A stretch of 64,000 nt of DNA, taken from the NCBI GenBank assembly GCA_030603665.1, contig JAUVXJ010000010.1, positions 62,001 through 126,000 of the forward strand, given 5' to 3'. The notes below the pieces were generated by a model, which had not been told where the DNA came from, did no database searches, and was given only the letters and a program-made list of their open reading frames with translations. Both the position numbers and the translations under genes were made by a program. The stretch comes from Chloroflexota bacterium. Its GTDB lineage: Bacteria > Chloroflexota > Anaerolineae > UBA7937 > B3-Chlor. Below, piece after piece: positions 8,567-16,307 of the stretch; position 1 is the first letter of the stretch; each line of letters opens with the position of its first letter.

Positions 8567-8701
8567 GGTGCCCGCCGGTCGCCAAGGACGTACTGGCCTT
8601 GGATATGGCGTCTTAGCAGGCGGCTCTGTGCCCCCTGATCGTCCATCGGCGGGCCCGAAACTCGTTGGAGCTAATCTAGAGCCCACCGCTGCAAGGCGGG
8701 A

Positions 8702-9073
8702 CTAGGCCTCAGCTTCGAAAGCTTGCCTGACTTCGTCCTTGAGCAGGTACCAGATGATGAGCGCACCAATCACGGTGCCGACAGGGAAGGCCAGCAGTGA
8801 GAGAGCGGCCAGCACGATGGCCAGCCATCGTGCCCATCCCTTCATGCCCAGCAGCCCCCACCCCGCAATCACCGAGATCAGAGCCCCCGCTCCGATAAGC
8901 AGAACAACGATCAGCAGAACGAATAGGCCAACGGTGGCGCCGGCTATTCCCTCGGTCCCGGTAAGGGCCCCAGGGACAGCAAAGACCAGGATAGCGCACA
9001 TCCCGATCAGTCCAGGAATCGCAGTCAGGAACTCGTAGATGGCGATTACCGTCACACCGTCCGGTCGTTTCAT
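8702..9073 (-). CDS. Small four-helix membrane protein
   Basis: MKRPDGVTVIAIYEFLTAIP begins after GGGAGGATCCAAG. The 123-residue product has hydrophobic segments at about 7-35, 45-70 and 83-112, separated by short loops (LLGMKGWARWLA; YLLKDEVRQAFE). The pattern resembles DUF2127-like small membrane proteins, in which an initial RP.GVT(V/L)IA.YEF is typical, but I am not certain. It is the gene next to the GIN-domain lipoprotein, 78 bp downstream of it in the same orientation. Confidence 0.6.
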   Translation of the reverse strand: MKRPDGVTVIAIYEFLTAIPGLIGMCAILVFAVPGALTGTEGIAGATVGLFVLLIVVLLIGAGALISVIAGWGLLGMKGWARWLAIVLAALSLLAFPVGTVIGALIIWYLLKDEVRQAFEAEA

Positions 9074-9151
9074 CTTGGATCCTCCCCTCTCTTGAGAGAT
9101 ACAACATAAACGAAGCCACTGCCAATAGTCTAAAAAACCATCCGGCGATCC

Positions 9152-9904
9152 CTATTCAGGTTCGACGGATGAACCGGACGACGAGTCTATCGTCCCCAGA
9201 GCTGGACTGCCCAGATAGGTGATCTCTGAAGCGCCACTAGCGTCCGCATCCAGCCTGCCACTGGCGTTGACCGTCACCTTGCTGGCGCCGCTGGCCTCGA
9301 CGTTGGCGTCCCCAACGGGGAAGCCAGCCAGATCCACACGACTGGCCCCAGCGGCATCGATCATTCCGTCTTCCGCAGAGCCGCTCAGGGTCACGCGGCT
9401 GCCACCCGATACATCAAACCGAACATCACCGGCCTCGATGTCCCCCGAGAGGCGACTCCCTCCCGATACGTCGACAGTGAGCCCCCTGCTGGACTTGAAG
9501 CCACCGATGGTACCACGGGTGCCGCCGCTCAGCTCCAGCCCCGTCAGCTCGGGCATGGTGACCTCGGCCGTGGCACCCGTGCCAATGTAGTCACGACCGG
9601 GAGCCAGGCCGATCTTCAGCGTGCTGCCTTGCTTCTCAACCCGAAGGTACTCCACAAGGTTGTCGTCAATGCTGACTTCCACGCCAAAGGTGTCGCCCTG
9701 GGAGATACTCACCGAGAAGCCATAGCTGGCGTCGACTTTGTCGAACCCAGTCAGATCGAACTCCTCGGTGACCACGTTGCCCGACCCGGTGCTGATGATC
9801 TCAGAGCTTATATCAGAGAAGATGTCACCCACGTTGGGAACCAGAGAGCAACCCAGCATCAGTGAACTTCCCAGTGCCACACATAAGAGAATGCGCGCTT
9901 TCAT
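9152..9904 (-). CDS. GIN-domain (DUF2807) lipoprotein, putative adhesin head
   Basis: The 250-residue product starts MKARILLCVALGSSLMLGCS, a lipoprotein signal with Cys19 as the likely lipidated residue. GGAGG lies 5 nt upstream. After EEFDLTGFDKVDASYGFSV the chain is a parallel beta-helix built of short repeats such as DVSGGSRL, DVSGGSRVTLSG, DAAGASRVDL, EASGASKVTV and DASGASEITYLG. This is the DUF2807 fold. Members are surface or periplasmic proteins, often beside PspC/LiaF-type genes; the ligand is unknown. Two decayed relatives lie downstream at 6379-6565 and 8479-8566. Confidence 0.85.
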   Translation of the reverse strand: MKARILLCVALGSSLMLGCSLVPNVGDIFSDISSEIISTGSGNVVTEEFDLTGFDKVDASYGFSVSISQGDTFGVEVSIDDNLVEYLRVEKQGSTLKIGLAPGRDYIGTGATAEVTMPELTGLELSGGTRGTIGGFKSSRGLTVDVSGGSRLSGDIEAGDVRFDVSGGSRVTLSGSAEDGMIDAAGASRVDLAGFPVGDANVEASGASKVTVNASGRLDADASGASEITYLGSPALGTIDSSSGSSVEPE

Positions 9905-9957
9905 GCTATCCTCCTTCTGAAAGTATGGTGCCTGTTACGCCAAAACAACGGCTCCGT

Positions 9958-10516
9958 TCACTCTCGCCGTCGGGTGAACGTCTTGGGGCCCCAGATGACA
10001 ACGACCAGTGTCGCCCCCAGGACAAGCAGCATCGCGCTGAGTAGGAATGTGCGATCTGACATCGGGGCCAGAAGATTCTGAGTGCTGTTGTGCATGAAGT
10101 GAAGCAAGATGCCGGACAGTATGCTCCGTCCTGTGTTGTTGTAGACCCACGCGTACAGAATGGACTGCGCGAACACAATGACGGCGAAGATTCAGAAGGC
10201 CAGGGTTCCCAAGCCCCATTCGTGCTGTACCATGCCAACCATCGAGAAGAGAGGGAGATGCCAAAGCCACCAGAAGAGCCCCAGCACCAGGCTCGACCCC
10301 AGTGCGCTCCACTTCGACTGCAGCCCATCCAGTGCGAATCCGCGCCAGCCGAACTCCTCGGCCAGAGGCCCCATCACCAACCCCATGACCACCATGACCA
10401 GCAGCGACGCCGGCTGAGCCACGATCTGCGCGACGGCCTCGGCCTGTGGAGGAGTGCCACCCCTCTTGGCTTTCGGAATCCACGCCGTCGCCTCCTGCCA
10501 GCCCTGCCATTCTCAA
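9958..10516 (-). pseudogene. Broken CPBP (CAAX/Rce1-like) intramembrane protease
   Basis: One frame carries all three CPBP motifs: LAEEFGWRGFAL, FWWLWHLPLF and SGILLHFMHN. The frame has an in-frame TGA at 10192-10194 (GTLAF-stop-IFAVIVFAQS) and no start codon after the stop near 10517, so the first membrane helices are missing. TGA may replace a TGG Trp codon by one change, or be a sequencing error, but loss of the N-terminus argues for true decay. CPBP enzymes are glutamate-type membrane proteases. No start, ribosome site or N-terminal region could be found up to 10680. Confidence 0.75.
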
Positions 10517-10680
10517 TCCTTCTATCGGCTAGGGAGTTCGCAAGTGTTCCCGAATCGTCCCTCATGCCACAGTCGTTCTCCACCCCCTGTCGCTGGCGAG
10601 TTCCCTGGCCACGCACTACTCAAGAGGATCGAGGGTGCGGTGTCGGTCGAGGGCCGAGCCGAGAACGCGGCCTGCCTCTG

Positions 10681-11040
10681 CTAGTCCCGAGTGAGAACGC
10701 CGACGATGATGCTCGCCCCCACGAGGACCAGCAGGATGGGGATGAGGGGCAAGTCCACTCCAACGTAGTCACCCAGTCCGGCGGCCAAGGCAAGGACGCC
10801 CAGCACGATGGTGAACCAGCTCATCTTGATCTTGTTGAGGAAGCGGGCAGCGTTCAGCCCCAGCATGATCACACCCACGCCGATGAGCCAGGTGCCTTCG
10901 CGGACCAGTTCGCCAGGTACCAGCCACAGTCCGCCGATCATGACCAGGAATAACCCCCAGCCCAAGGCCTCAATGCGCTTGTTCAGAGCTCGCTGTTCGG
11001 CATGCGTGCTGGTATCGGATTCGGTATTCTGTGCGTTCAT
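10681..11040 (-). CDS. Small LiaF-like/DUF5668-like membrane protein
   Basis: The ATG at 11040 (MNAQNTESDTSTHAEQRALN) follows AGGAGGTGTAGG, so the longer frame to 11190 is rejected. The 119-residue product has a polar N-terminus, then LGWGLFLVMIGGLWLVPG, GTWLIGVGVIMLGLNAAR, FTIVLGVLALAAGLGDYVG and a last hydrophobic segment. The paired Gly-rich hairpins separated by LVPGELVREGTW resemble the membrane part of LiaF/DUF5668 proteins, which often accompany GIN-domain proteins. A strong promoter lies at 11203-11230. Confidence 0.6.
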   Translation of the reverse strand: MNAQNTESDTSTHAEQRALNKRIEALGWGLFLVMIGGLWLVPGELVREGTWLIGVGVIMLGLNAARFLNKIKMSWFTIVLGVLALAAGLGDYVGVDLPLIPILLVLVGASIIVGVLTRD

Positions 11041-11202
11041 CCTACACCTCCTGTGAACTGCATGACTCTGCTGTCCAGCAACAATATGGGGGGTTGTCAG
11101 CACCAGTGACTCACGGCGATTCTGGATGCAGAATCTACTCCGTTCTCGCTCCGCGTTGTTGCTCGTGGCCCGTGCCACTTCGGAGGTCATAGTGGTCCCG
11201 CA

Positions 11203-11230
11203 ATCATACCCTGTTTCGGAGGATTGTCAA
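11203..11230 (-). promoter_or_regulatory. Strong promoter upstream of the 10681-11040 gene
   Basis: On the minus strand TTGACA (11225-11230) and TATGAT (11203-11208) are separated by 16 bp. The remainder of the 11041-11462 gap holds no gene that I can recognise. Confidence 0.65.
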
Positions 11231-11462
11231 GTGTTCTACTATCCTTGCCGCCAGACGCCTGCCACTCCTCGTGGCCGGCGGAATCCACTCTGTCGCCTCC
11301 TACAGCTTTCGCCATTGTCGCGCCTCCTACCGGTTCCCGTGATGGGTTTGCTCTCTCAGGGGCTTCGGACTCCTACGTTCACGGTTCGGTTGCTCGCTCT
11401 GACTCCCTTGCGTGGCCCCTGCGAATCGATCCGGTACTCAACACTCGAGCCTCAGCCAGTCG

Positions 11463-12416
11463 TCAACGAAGGTTTCGCCCGGAGACGTGCCGAAGGGTGA
11501 CAGAGACAGCCAGGCAGGCCATTCTCAGCCAAGTGGAGAGTTTGCGCCGTTCGTTGTACTCACTGTGCAGGATATGGCCGTCGCGCTCTATCTTGTCCAG
11601 AACGCCTTCAAAACGCGCGCAGTACCAGTACCCCACAATCTTGCATCGCAAAACGTCCAGTTGGTCCAAGTACCGCTTGCCCTCCTGGAAGTATTGCCGC
11701 GCCAGCGCCACCTGACCCCGCACCCAGGCTCGAAAGGGAGCGCTCTCCACATCCTGAGGGCTGATCCCATGCGCATCCAGGTATTCACCGGGGATGTTGA
11801 TGTACCCGTCAGCCGCGTCCAGCACCATATCGCGGAGCATGTGGGCAATGTGGGCAGCGGTGGCCGCCAGATACTGACTGTCGGAATCTGGATAGGCGTG
11901 GCCATTGCCGATGAAATGCTGGATGCAGTCGGTGATCCCCGTCCCTAGACGGGCCGAGTACCACGTCAACTCTTGCTGGCTGATGAGCCGCCCCTTCCGG
12001 TAGGCATCGAACTCGATCATCGCCAGAAAATTGCGAATGAAGGATTGAAGCCCACTGTTCGGTTCCTCATCGCGGCTGATGAGGTCGGCGATCATTTCCT
12101 CCTCCGGTGCCAGGTCGTCAGGTCGTTCGCTTCTGTATAGACGGTCTATCAAGTCGCTCTGCCGCCTGATGAAGGAGATACTCGCGTCACTAGCCTGCGA
12201 TGAAGCGTCCACGATATCGTCGACCCACCGAAAATACGCGTAGGCCCGGTAGCAATCATCCATCAGCCCTCTATCCACCATCAGGCGGGTCGTGTAATAG
12301 GTCTGCTTGCTGCCATCCCAAGTGATAGCCCTGGCCAGGGCTGCGCTGCTTTCCATCGTGGGTGTACTCCCTTTGTTCCGAACCTCATTGCTCTCAAGAG
12401 TGTCTGCCTGCTTCAT
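11463..12416 (-). CDS. Squalene/phytoene synthase family prenyltransferase
   Basis: The 317-residue product carries the first Asp-rich motif YFRWVDDIVD (about 61-70). The second is recognisable in MLRDMVLDAADGYINIPGEY (about 192-211). Both bind Mg-diphosphate in head-to-head prenyl synthases. Enzymes of the family condense two GGPP or two FPP molecules. The start may be ATG 12416, overlapping the upstream stop, or ATG 12356 (MESSAALARA) after GGGAG. Just upstream is a remnant of phytoene desaturase, so an ancestral crtI-crtB operon is implied. Whether it makes phytoene or another product now is uncertain, because no intact desaturase is in the window. Confidence 0.8.
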   Translation of the reverse strand: MKQADTLESNEVRNKGSTPTMESSAALARAITWDGSKQTYYTTRLMVDRGLMDDCYRAYAYFRWVDDIVDASSQASDASISFIRRQSDLIDRLYRSERPDDLAPEEEMIADLISRDEEPNSGLQSFIRNFLAMIEFDAYRKGRLISQQELTWYSARLGTGITDCIQHFIGNGHAYPDSDSQYLAATAAHIAHMLRDMVLDAADGYINIPGEYLDAHGISPQDVESAPFRAWVRGQVALARQYFQEGKRYLDQLDVLRCKIVGYWYCARFEGVLDKIERDGHILHSEYNERRKLSTWLRMACLAVSVTLRHVSGRNLR

Positions 12417-12847
12417 GGTCGGGCCACCTCAGGCAGGCCAGCGGTCTGCAGGACACGTTCGGTGACGAAGCGCGTGGAGATGAGTGCGCTGGGTAGGCCG
12501 CTGCCAGGATGGGTGCTGGCCCTCACAGAATACAGATTGCGGTAGCGGTGATGCCTGTTCCGGGGACGCAGGTAGCCCATTTGCGTCAAGTTATGCCCGA
12601 GACCAAAGGACCCCATCAAGATGTGGAGCACCACACCCAGGGGGACTCCACCCCCCAGGATGGAGCCGATGAGGGCCAGATAGGTGGATGCTGGCAACCC
12701 AGCGATCGCAAACTGCACGACCATGACCAGGTCCATCACTGCCGTACCCGCCAGGCTCCCGATCAACCCGACCAAGACGACTCTGGTCACGCTAACACCG
12801 CTCGTACGAGCCTCCTGTTGTGAGCGACTCTGAGAATCCGCTTCCAT
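12413..12847 (-). CDS. Chimeric ORF: membrane-protein N-terminus joined to phytoene desaturase C-terminus
   Basis: The start at 12847 (MEADSQSRSQQEARTSGVSV) follows GAGGGAGGGAGGGAC. Residues about 20-85 form two or three membrane helices (VVLVGLIGSLAGTAVMDLVM ... GSILGGGVPLGVVLHILMGS). From about residue 100 the sequence turns into the conserved CrtI tail: NLYSVRASTHPGSGLPSALI. CrtI proteins normally have about 500 residues with NLYLVGASTHPG at the end. The join is in frame, so an internal deletion removed the end of one gene and nearly all of crtI. The product is unlikely to be a desaturase. Its stop overlaps the start of the phytoene-synthase-like gene. Confidence 0.65.
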   Translation of the reverse strand: MEADSQSRSQQEARTSGVSVTRVVLVGLIGSLAGTAVMDLVMVVQFAIAGLPASTYLALIGSILGGGVPLGVVLHILMGSFGLGHNLTQMGYLRPRNRHHRYRNLYSVRASTHPGSGLPSALISTRFVTERVLQTAGLPEVARP

Positions 12848-12910
12848 GTCCCTCCCTCCCTCGCGTGTGAAGAAGAACACCTTCACACAATCGCTACTCA
12901 AGTCCGTCTG

Positions 12911-14074
12911 TCAGCCCCCGCTCAAGGTAAGCAACGCCTCCTTCATCCTGTCGAGCGCCTCCGTCAACCTCCAGCGGGGACACGCGAAGTTGAGCCGCAC
13001 AAACCCCTCACCGCCCTGGCCGTACCTGGCGCCGTCGTTCATGGCGACCCTGGCCTCCTTGAGAAAAAACTCGTGGGGGTTACCAGGGATCCCGGCCTTT
13101 TGGCAACTGAGCCAGGCAAGATACGTCCCCTCCGGTCTGCTCATGGAGATGCCGGGCAGGTGCGCCTCCACATAATCCTCCAGAAGATCGAGGTTGGCCT
13201 CCAGATACGCCAGCACCTCATCCAGCCATTGCTGGCCATCGCGGTAGGCTGCCAGCGCTGCCGCTGATCCCAGCACGTTTATCCCGTGGACCAAACCTGT
13301 ATGGGTCTCTTTCAGCGTCTTCCGCAGCTCCGGGTTCTCGACAATGGCCAGCGAACACTTCAGGCCTGGAACGTTGAAGGTCTTGCTGGGCGCCATGAGG
13401 GTGATGGTCTGATCGGCAACCTCAGGCGCCAAAGTCGCGATGGGCAGATGCTGGCTGCCTTCAAACACAAGATCGCAGTGGATCTCATCTGAGCAGATGA
13501 GGATATTGCGGCCAAGGCAGATATCGGCCATCTGCGCCAACTCTTCGCGCCGAAACACGCGTCCTACCGGATTGTGGGGATTGCACAGTATGAAGATGCG
13601 GGTCCGGTCGCTGATGGCCTGTTCAAACAGATCGAAGTCAATCTCGTAACGCCCGCCGGGCCGGCGCGTCAGTTCCATCTCGTCATTTGTTAGCCCCGCG
13701 CCGGCAGGGGCGTACAGCATCGGAGAGTAGACCGGCGTCTGCAGCAACACGCCGTCGCCGCGAGAACCGAAGGCGTGGCAGACCAGGTTGAAGGCGGTTA
13801 CCACTCCTGGGAAGAATACCAGCGCCTCGGGCGACACTTGCCAATCGTAGAGGCGCTGGAGGCGGTCCACGATGACTTCCCGCAGTTCCCGCGGGTCCCA
13901 GCCGTAACCGAACACTCCGTGCTCAACACGTTCATGCAGTGCGCGGATAACCGGATTAGGCGATCTGAAGTCCATATCTGCCACCCACAGGGGTAGCACG
14001 TCTTCGTCATAGTATTTCCATTTCGCGCTGTCAGCGTGACGTATGTCAATACACTCGTCGAAATCGTAGGTCAT
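12911..14074 (-). CDS. PatB/MalY-type PLP-dependent C-S beta-lyase (aminotransferase class I/II fold)
   Basis: The 387-residue product starts MTYDFDECIDIRHADSAKWK and continues VLPLWVADMDFRSPNPVI, the typical PatB/MalY beginning. The PLP lysine lies in MAPSKTFNVPGLKCSL (about 230), and NPHNPVGRVF and the ICSDEIHCDLVF motif are in place. Such enzymes cleave cystathionine or other S-substituted cysteines to pyruvate, ammonia and a thiol. Length is normal. It precedes no related sulphur gene here, so the physiological substrate is open. The PIG-L gene ends its transcript 18 bp upstream, suggesting cotranscription. Confidence 0.88.
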   Translation of the reverse strand: MTYDFDECIDIRHADSAKWKYYDEDVLPLWVADMDFRSPNPVIRALHERVEHGVFGYGWDPRELREVIVDRLQRLYDWQVSPEALVFFPGVVTAFNLVCHAFGSRGDGVLLQTPVYSPMLYAPAGAGLTNDEMELTRRPGGRYEIDFDLFEQAISDRTRIFILCNPHNPVGRVFRREELAQMADICLGRNILICSDEIHCDLVFEGSQHLPIATLAPEVADQTITLMAPSKTFNVPGLKCSLAIVENPELRKTLKETHTGLVHGINVLGSAAALAAYRDGQQWLDEVLAYLEANLDLLEDYVEAHLPGISMSRPEGTYLAWLSCQKAGIPGNPHEFFLKEARVAMNDGARYGQGGEGFVRLNFACPRWRLTEALDRMKEALLTLSGG

Positions 14075-14092
14075 ACTACAGCCTCCCGCTCC

Positions 14093-14806
14093 CTAGTCAG
14101 TCCCGGGCAATTGCTGGAACGTGATGACCCGGTAGCTCTCAGCATGCGCCAACCCTTTCTCCTTGCCCACCTCTGCGCTCCACTCCTTTACCATCTCAGT
14201 AGGGTCCCAGTCTCCGAGCTGGCTGGCGTGCTGCTTCAGGGCCGCGATCTTCAAATCAATAGTCTCCGTGATGTCTACCCACTCGTTTGCCTGGTCATTG
14301 CCGTGAACGTACGCCTGGCGCACGCGATGCGGAGCCCCGACCTCGGGCCACAATAGGGGCATTTCACTCGCTGGCGCCGTTGCATCGAGCGCCGCTTGGG
14401 CAGCCGCGCGATGGTCGGGATGGTTGATGTAGTCGCCGTTAAAGAACAGCCGCGTCGGATCCGAGCTGATGACGATCTCAGGCTTATGGTGGCGTATCGC
14501 GCGCACCAACTCACGCCGCAGATCAAGCGTTGGCTCCAGTTGGCCGTCGTCGTAACCTAGAAAGACCACCTCGCTCACGCCCAATGTGGCACACGCAGCA
14601 CGTTGCTCGGTGCGGCGGATGACTGCCAGCTCTTCTCTAGTAATGCCTGGCTCATGGGAACCCGCGTTGCCGTCGGTGCAAACCACGTAGGTCACACGGC
14701 AGCCCCCCTTCGCCCATTTGGCCACCGTGCCGGCCACCGTGAACTCGCCATCATCAGGGTGGGCTACTACAACCATCGCCGATTCAGGCACTCCATCTTG
14801 TTGCAT
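14093..14806 (-). CDS. PIG-L/LmbE family deacetylase
   Basis: The 237-residue product begins MQQDGVPESAMVVVAHPDDG. AHPDDGEF gives the zinc ligands H and D, and INHPDHRAAAQAALDA the third ligand. CTDGNAGSHEP follows the first strand, as in GlcNAc-PI de-N-acetylase, MshB and BshB relatives. These enzymes remove acetyl groups from GlcNAc-type sugars. The true substrate cannot be told from the sequence, and no bacillithiol or mycothiol gene is nearby. It is cotranscribed with the PatB-like lyase. A relation of the pair to thiol metabolism is possible but speculative. Confidence 0.88.
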   Translation of the reverse strand: MQQDGVPESAMVVVAHPDDGEFTVAGTVAKWAKGGCRVTYVVCTDGNAGSHEPGITREELAVIRRTEQRAACATLGVSEVVFLGYDDGQLEPTLDLRRELVRAIRHHKPEIVISSDPTRLFFNGDYINHPDHRAAAQAALDATAPASEMPLLWPEVGAPHRVRQAYVHGNDQANEWVDITETIDLKIAALKQHASQLGDWDPTEMVKEWSAEVGKEKGLAHAESYRVITFQQLPGTD

Positions 14807-14984
14807 ACCTTCTGGTCTCCTTCCTGCGCCTACACATCACTTTATTCTCTTCCTGGCGGCCTCAGGCGCCGCCAGTTCATAACCGAAGGGCAGTGCACCA
14901 CTTATACATGGCACGACACGATGCAGGATCGGCACCGTATCGAGGCGAACCCAGCCTTGCCGCTAGCCCCGTTCCTGCACGCCA

Positions 14985-16043
14985 TCAGCCTCTCAAGTAT
15001 AACCACTCCACAAGTACCTCGAACAACACAGCCTGTGCGACAAACACTACACCGGGAACCAGCATCGATGCCACGAGGCGGCGCATGATGGATTGGGTGT
15101 ACGGCCACTCGGGCACCTCCTTCAGCCGATTCTCCACGGCCACCCATGAGGTGAAGGTCCCAAACGAGGCTCCCATGTCCTCCAAGTCGCCTTGCGCTAC
15201 TCGCATCTTCAGCCGCTGGGACGCCAACGTTAGGCCATCGCGCACCACCTTCAGTTCTCGCTCCTTGGCTTCGACGATCACGCTATGCGTGCTCATCATG
15301 TTGAGGAAGAACACGAGCACCGGCACCAGGATGAGCGGAATATAGATGATGATGATCTCGATACCCAGAGACCGCCACGGCAAGAAAAGCAGGCTCAACG
15401 TGTTGCCGCCCATGAAGGCCAGGGCGATGCCCAGGCTCCAACGCCCGATCGGTTCCAGGAAACCCAGGTCAAACACGTTGACGTCAGCCGCGTGGCGGCG
15501 CAACTGGCTGAAGAGGCGGGTGCTGGACAGCGAGGAGTAGGCAAACCAGCCTAGCAGGCCCCAAAGCAGTCCTTCGGAAACCACCACGTACAGCACCTGC
15601 CAACCTGATCCCCGAGCCCAGAAAGGACCATAGCGGTCCCAGGGTCGGCTGAGCAGCAGAATGCCAGCCAAGCTCAAGCCGAATGCCAGCCATTCTCGAC
15701 GACGGTTGAAGAGGGGAGCCTCGGCCAGCATCCGATTGAAGCCCTCATCATCCAGCAGCACAAGCGGCCTGAAGGCCTTGATGGCGCTCTCGCGCCGTCG
15801 TCTGAGAGTCGGCTGGATCAGCAGTACGTACGCTATAAGCACCGGCGCCATCAGGCCTCCGCTCCATAGCTCGTAGTCGAATGGGCCGGGCAAGACTCCT
15901 TCCAGATAGGCCGTGCCAACCATGAGCAGTATCAACCCAAAGCCCACCGCGCCCGATAGGTGGAACCACGATAGCCGTGTTCGTTTCGCCAACTCCTCCA
16001 CCAGGGTGGAAGGTGTGGTGCTGGCGCTCAGTTCTTCTGCCAT
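14985..16043 (-). CDS. Multi-pass membrane protein of unknown function
   Basis: The 352-residue product has a polar N-terminus and about eight hydrophobic segments: SGAVGFGLILLMVGTAYLEG, GGLMAPVLIAYVLLIQPTL, WLAFGLSLAGILLLSRPWDR, LYVVVSEGLLWGLLGWFAY, SLGIALAFMGGNTLSLLFL, IIIIYIPLILVPVLVFFLNM and a C-terminal one. Between helices 2 and 3 is a charged cytoplasmic loop, and after helix 6 a helical domain (SVIVEAKERELKVVRDGL) of about 60 residues. I do not recognise the family. It stands alone, with spacers of about 180 bp downstream and 260 bp upstream that show no gene. Confidence 0.55.
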   Translation of the reverse strand: MAEELSASTTPSTLVEELAKRTRLSWFHLSGAVGFGLILLMVGTAYLEGVLPGPFDYELWSGGLMAPVLIAYVLLIQPTLRRRRESAIKAFRPLVLLDDEGFNRMLAEAPLFNRRREWLAFGLSLAGILLLSRPWDRYGPFWARGSGWQVLYVVVSEGLLWGLLGWFAYSSLSSTRLFSQLRRHAADVNVFDLGFLEPIGRWSLGIALAFMGGNTLSLLFLPWRSLGIEIIIIYIPLILVPVLVFFLNMMSTHSVIVEAKERELKVVRDGLTLASQRLKMRVAQGDLEDMGASFGTFTSWVAVENRLKEVPEWPYTQSIMRRLVASMLVPGVVFVAQAVLFEVLVEWLYLRG

Positions 16044-16307
16044 CGGCTTCTCCCAGATCGAACAGACTCCCTCAAGACCACTCGGCCCTTCCGCGAGATT
16101 GCGGTCGCCTTCGTAGTTTGCTCGCTGCAGTGAGCCAGATGAGGAGCATGGTCAACGAAGACAATGGAGTGGAGATACAGACTTTCACAGCCTTGTTCTC
16201 TCCTTCTATGCAGGCTTCTCGGCCTTGAGCCTGGCTTCCCTGAACGGAATGAAACACACCAGTTCGTGTCCGTAGTTGTGCCTGTCCTCCTCCTGCATGG
16301 ACAGCAT

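Noticed and set aside
9958..10516. Reading the CPBP TGA as Trp (recoded genetic code)
   Set aside because: TGA is used as a normal stop elsewhere here, for example at the end of the overlapping ATGA gene pairs, and the gene also lacks a start.
10090..10953. 287-codon plus-strand frame across the CPBP remnant
   Set aside because: Very rich in Pro, Gln and His with no domain; the minus strand carries the CPBP motifs.
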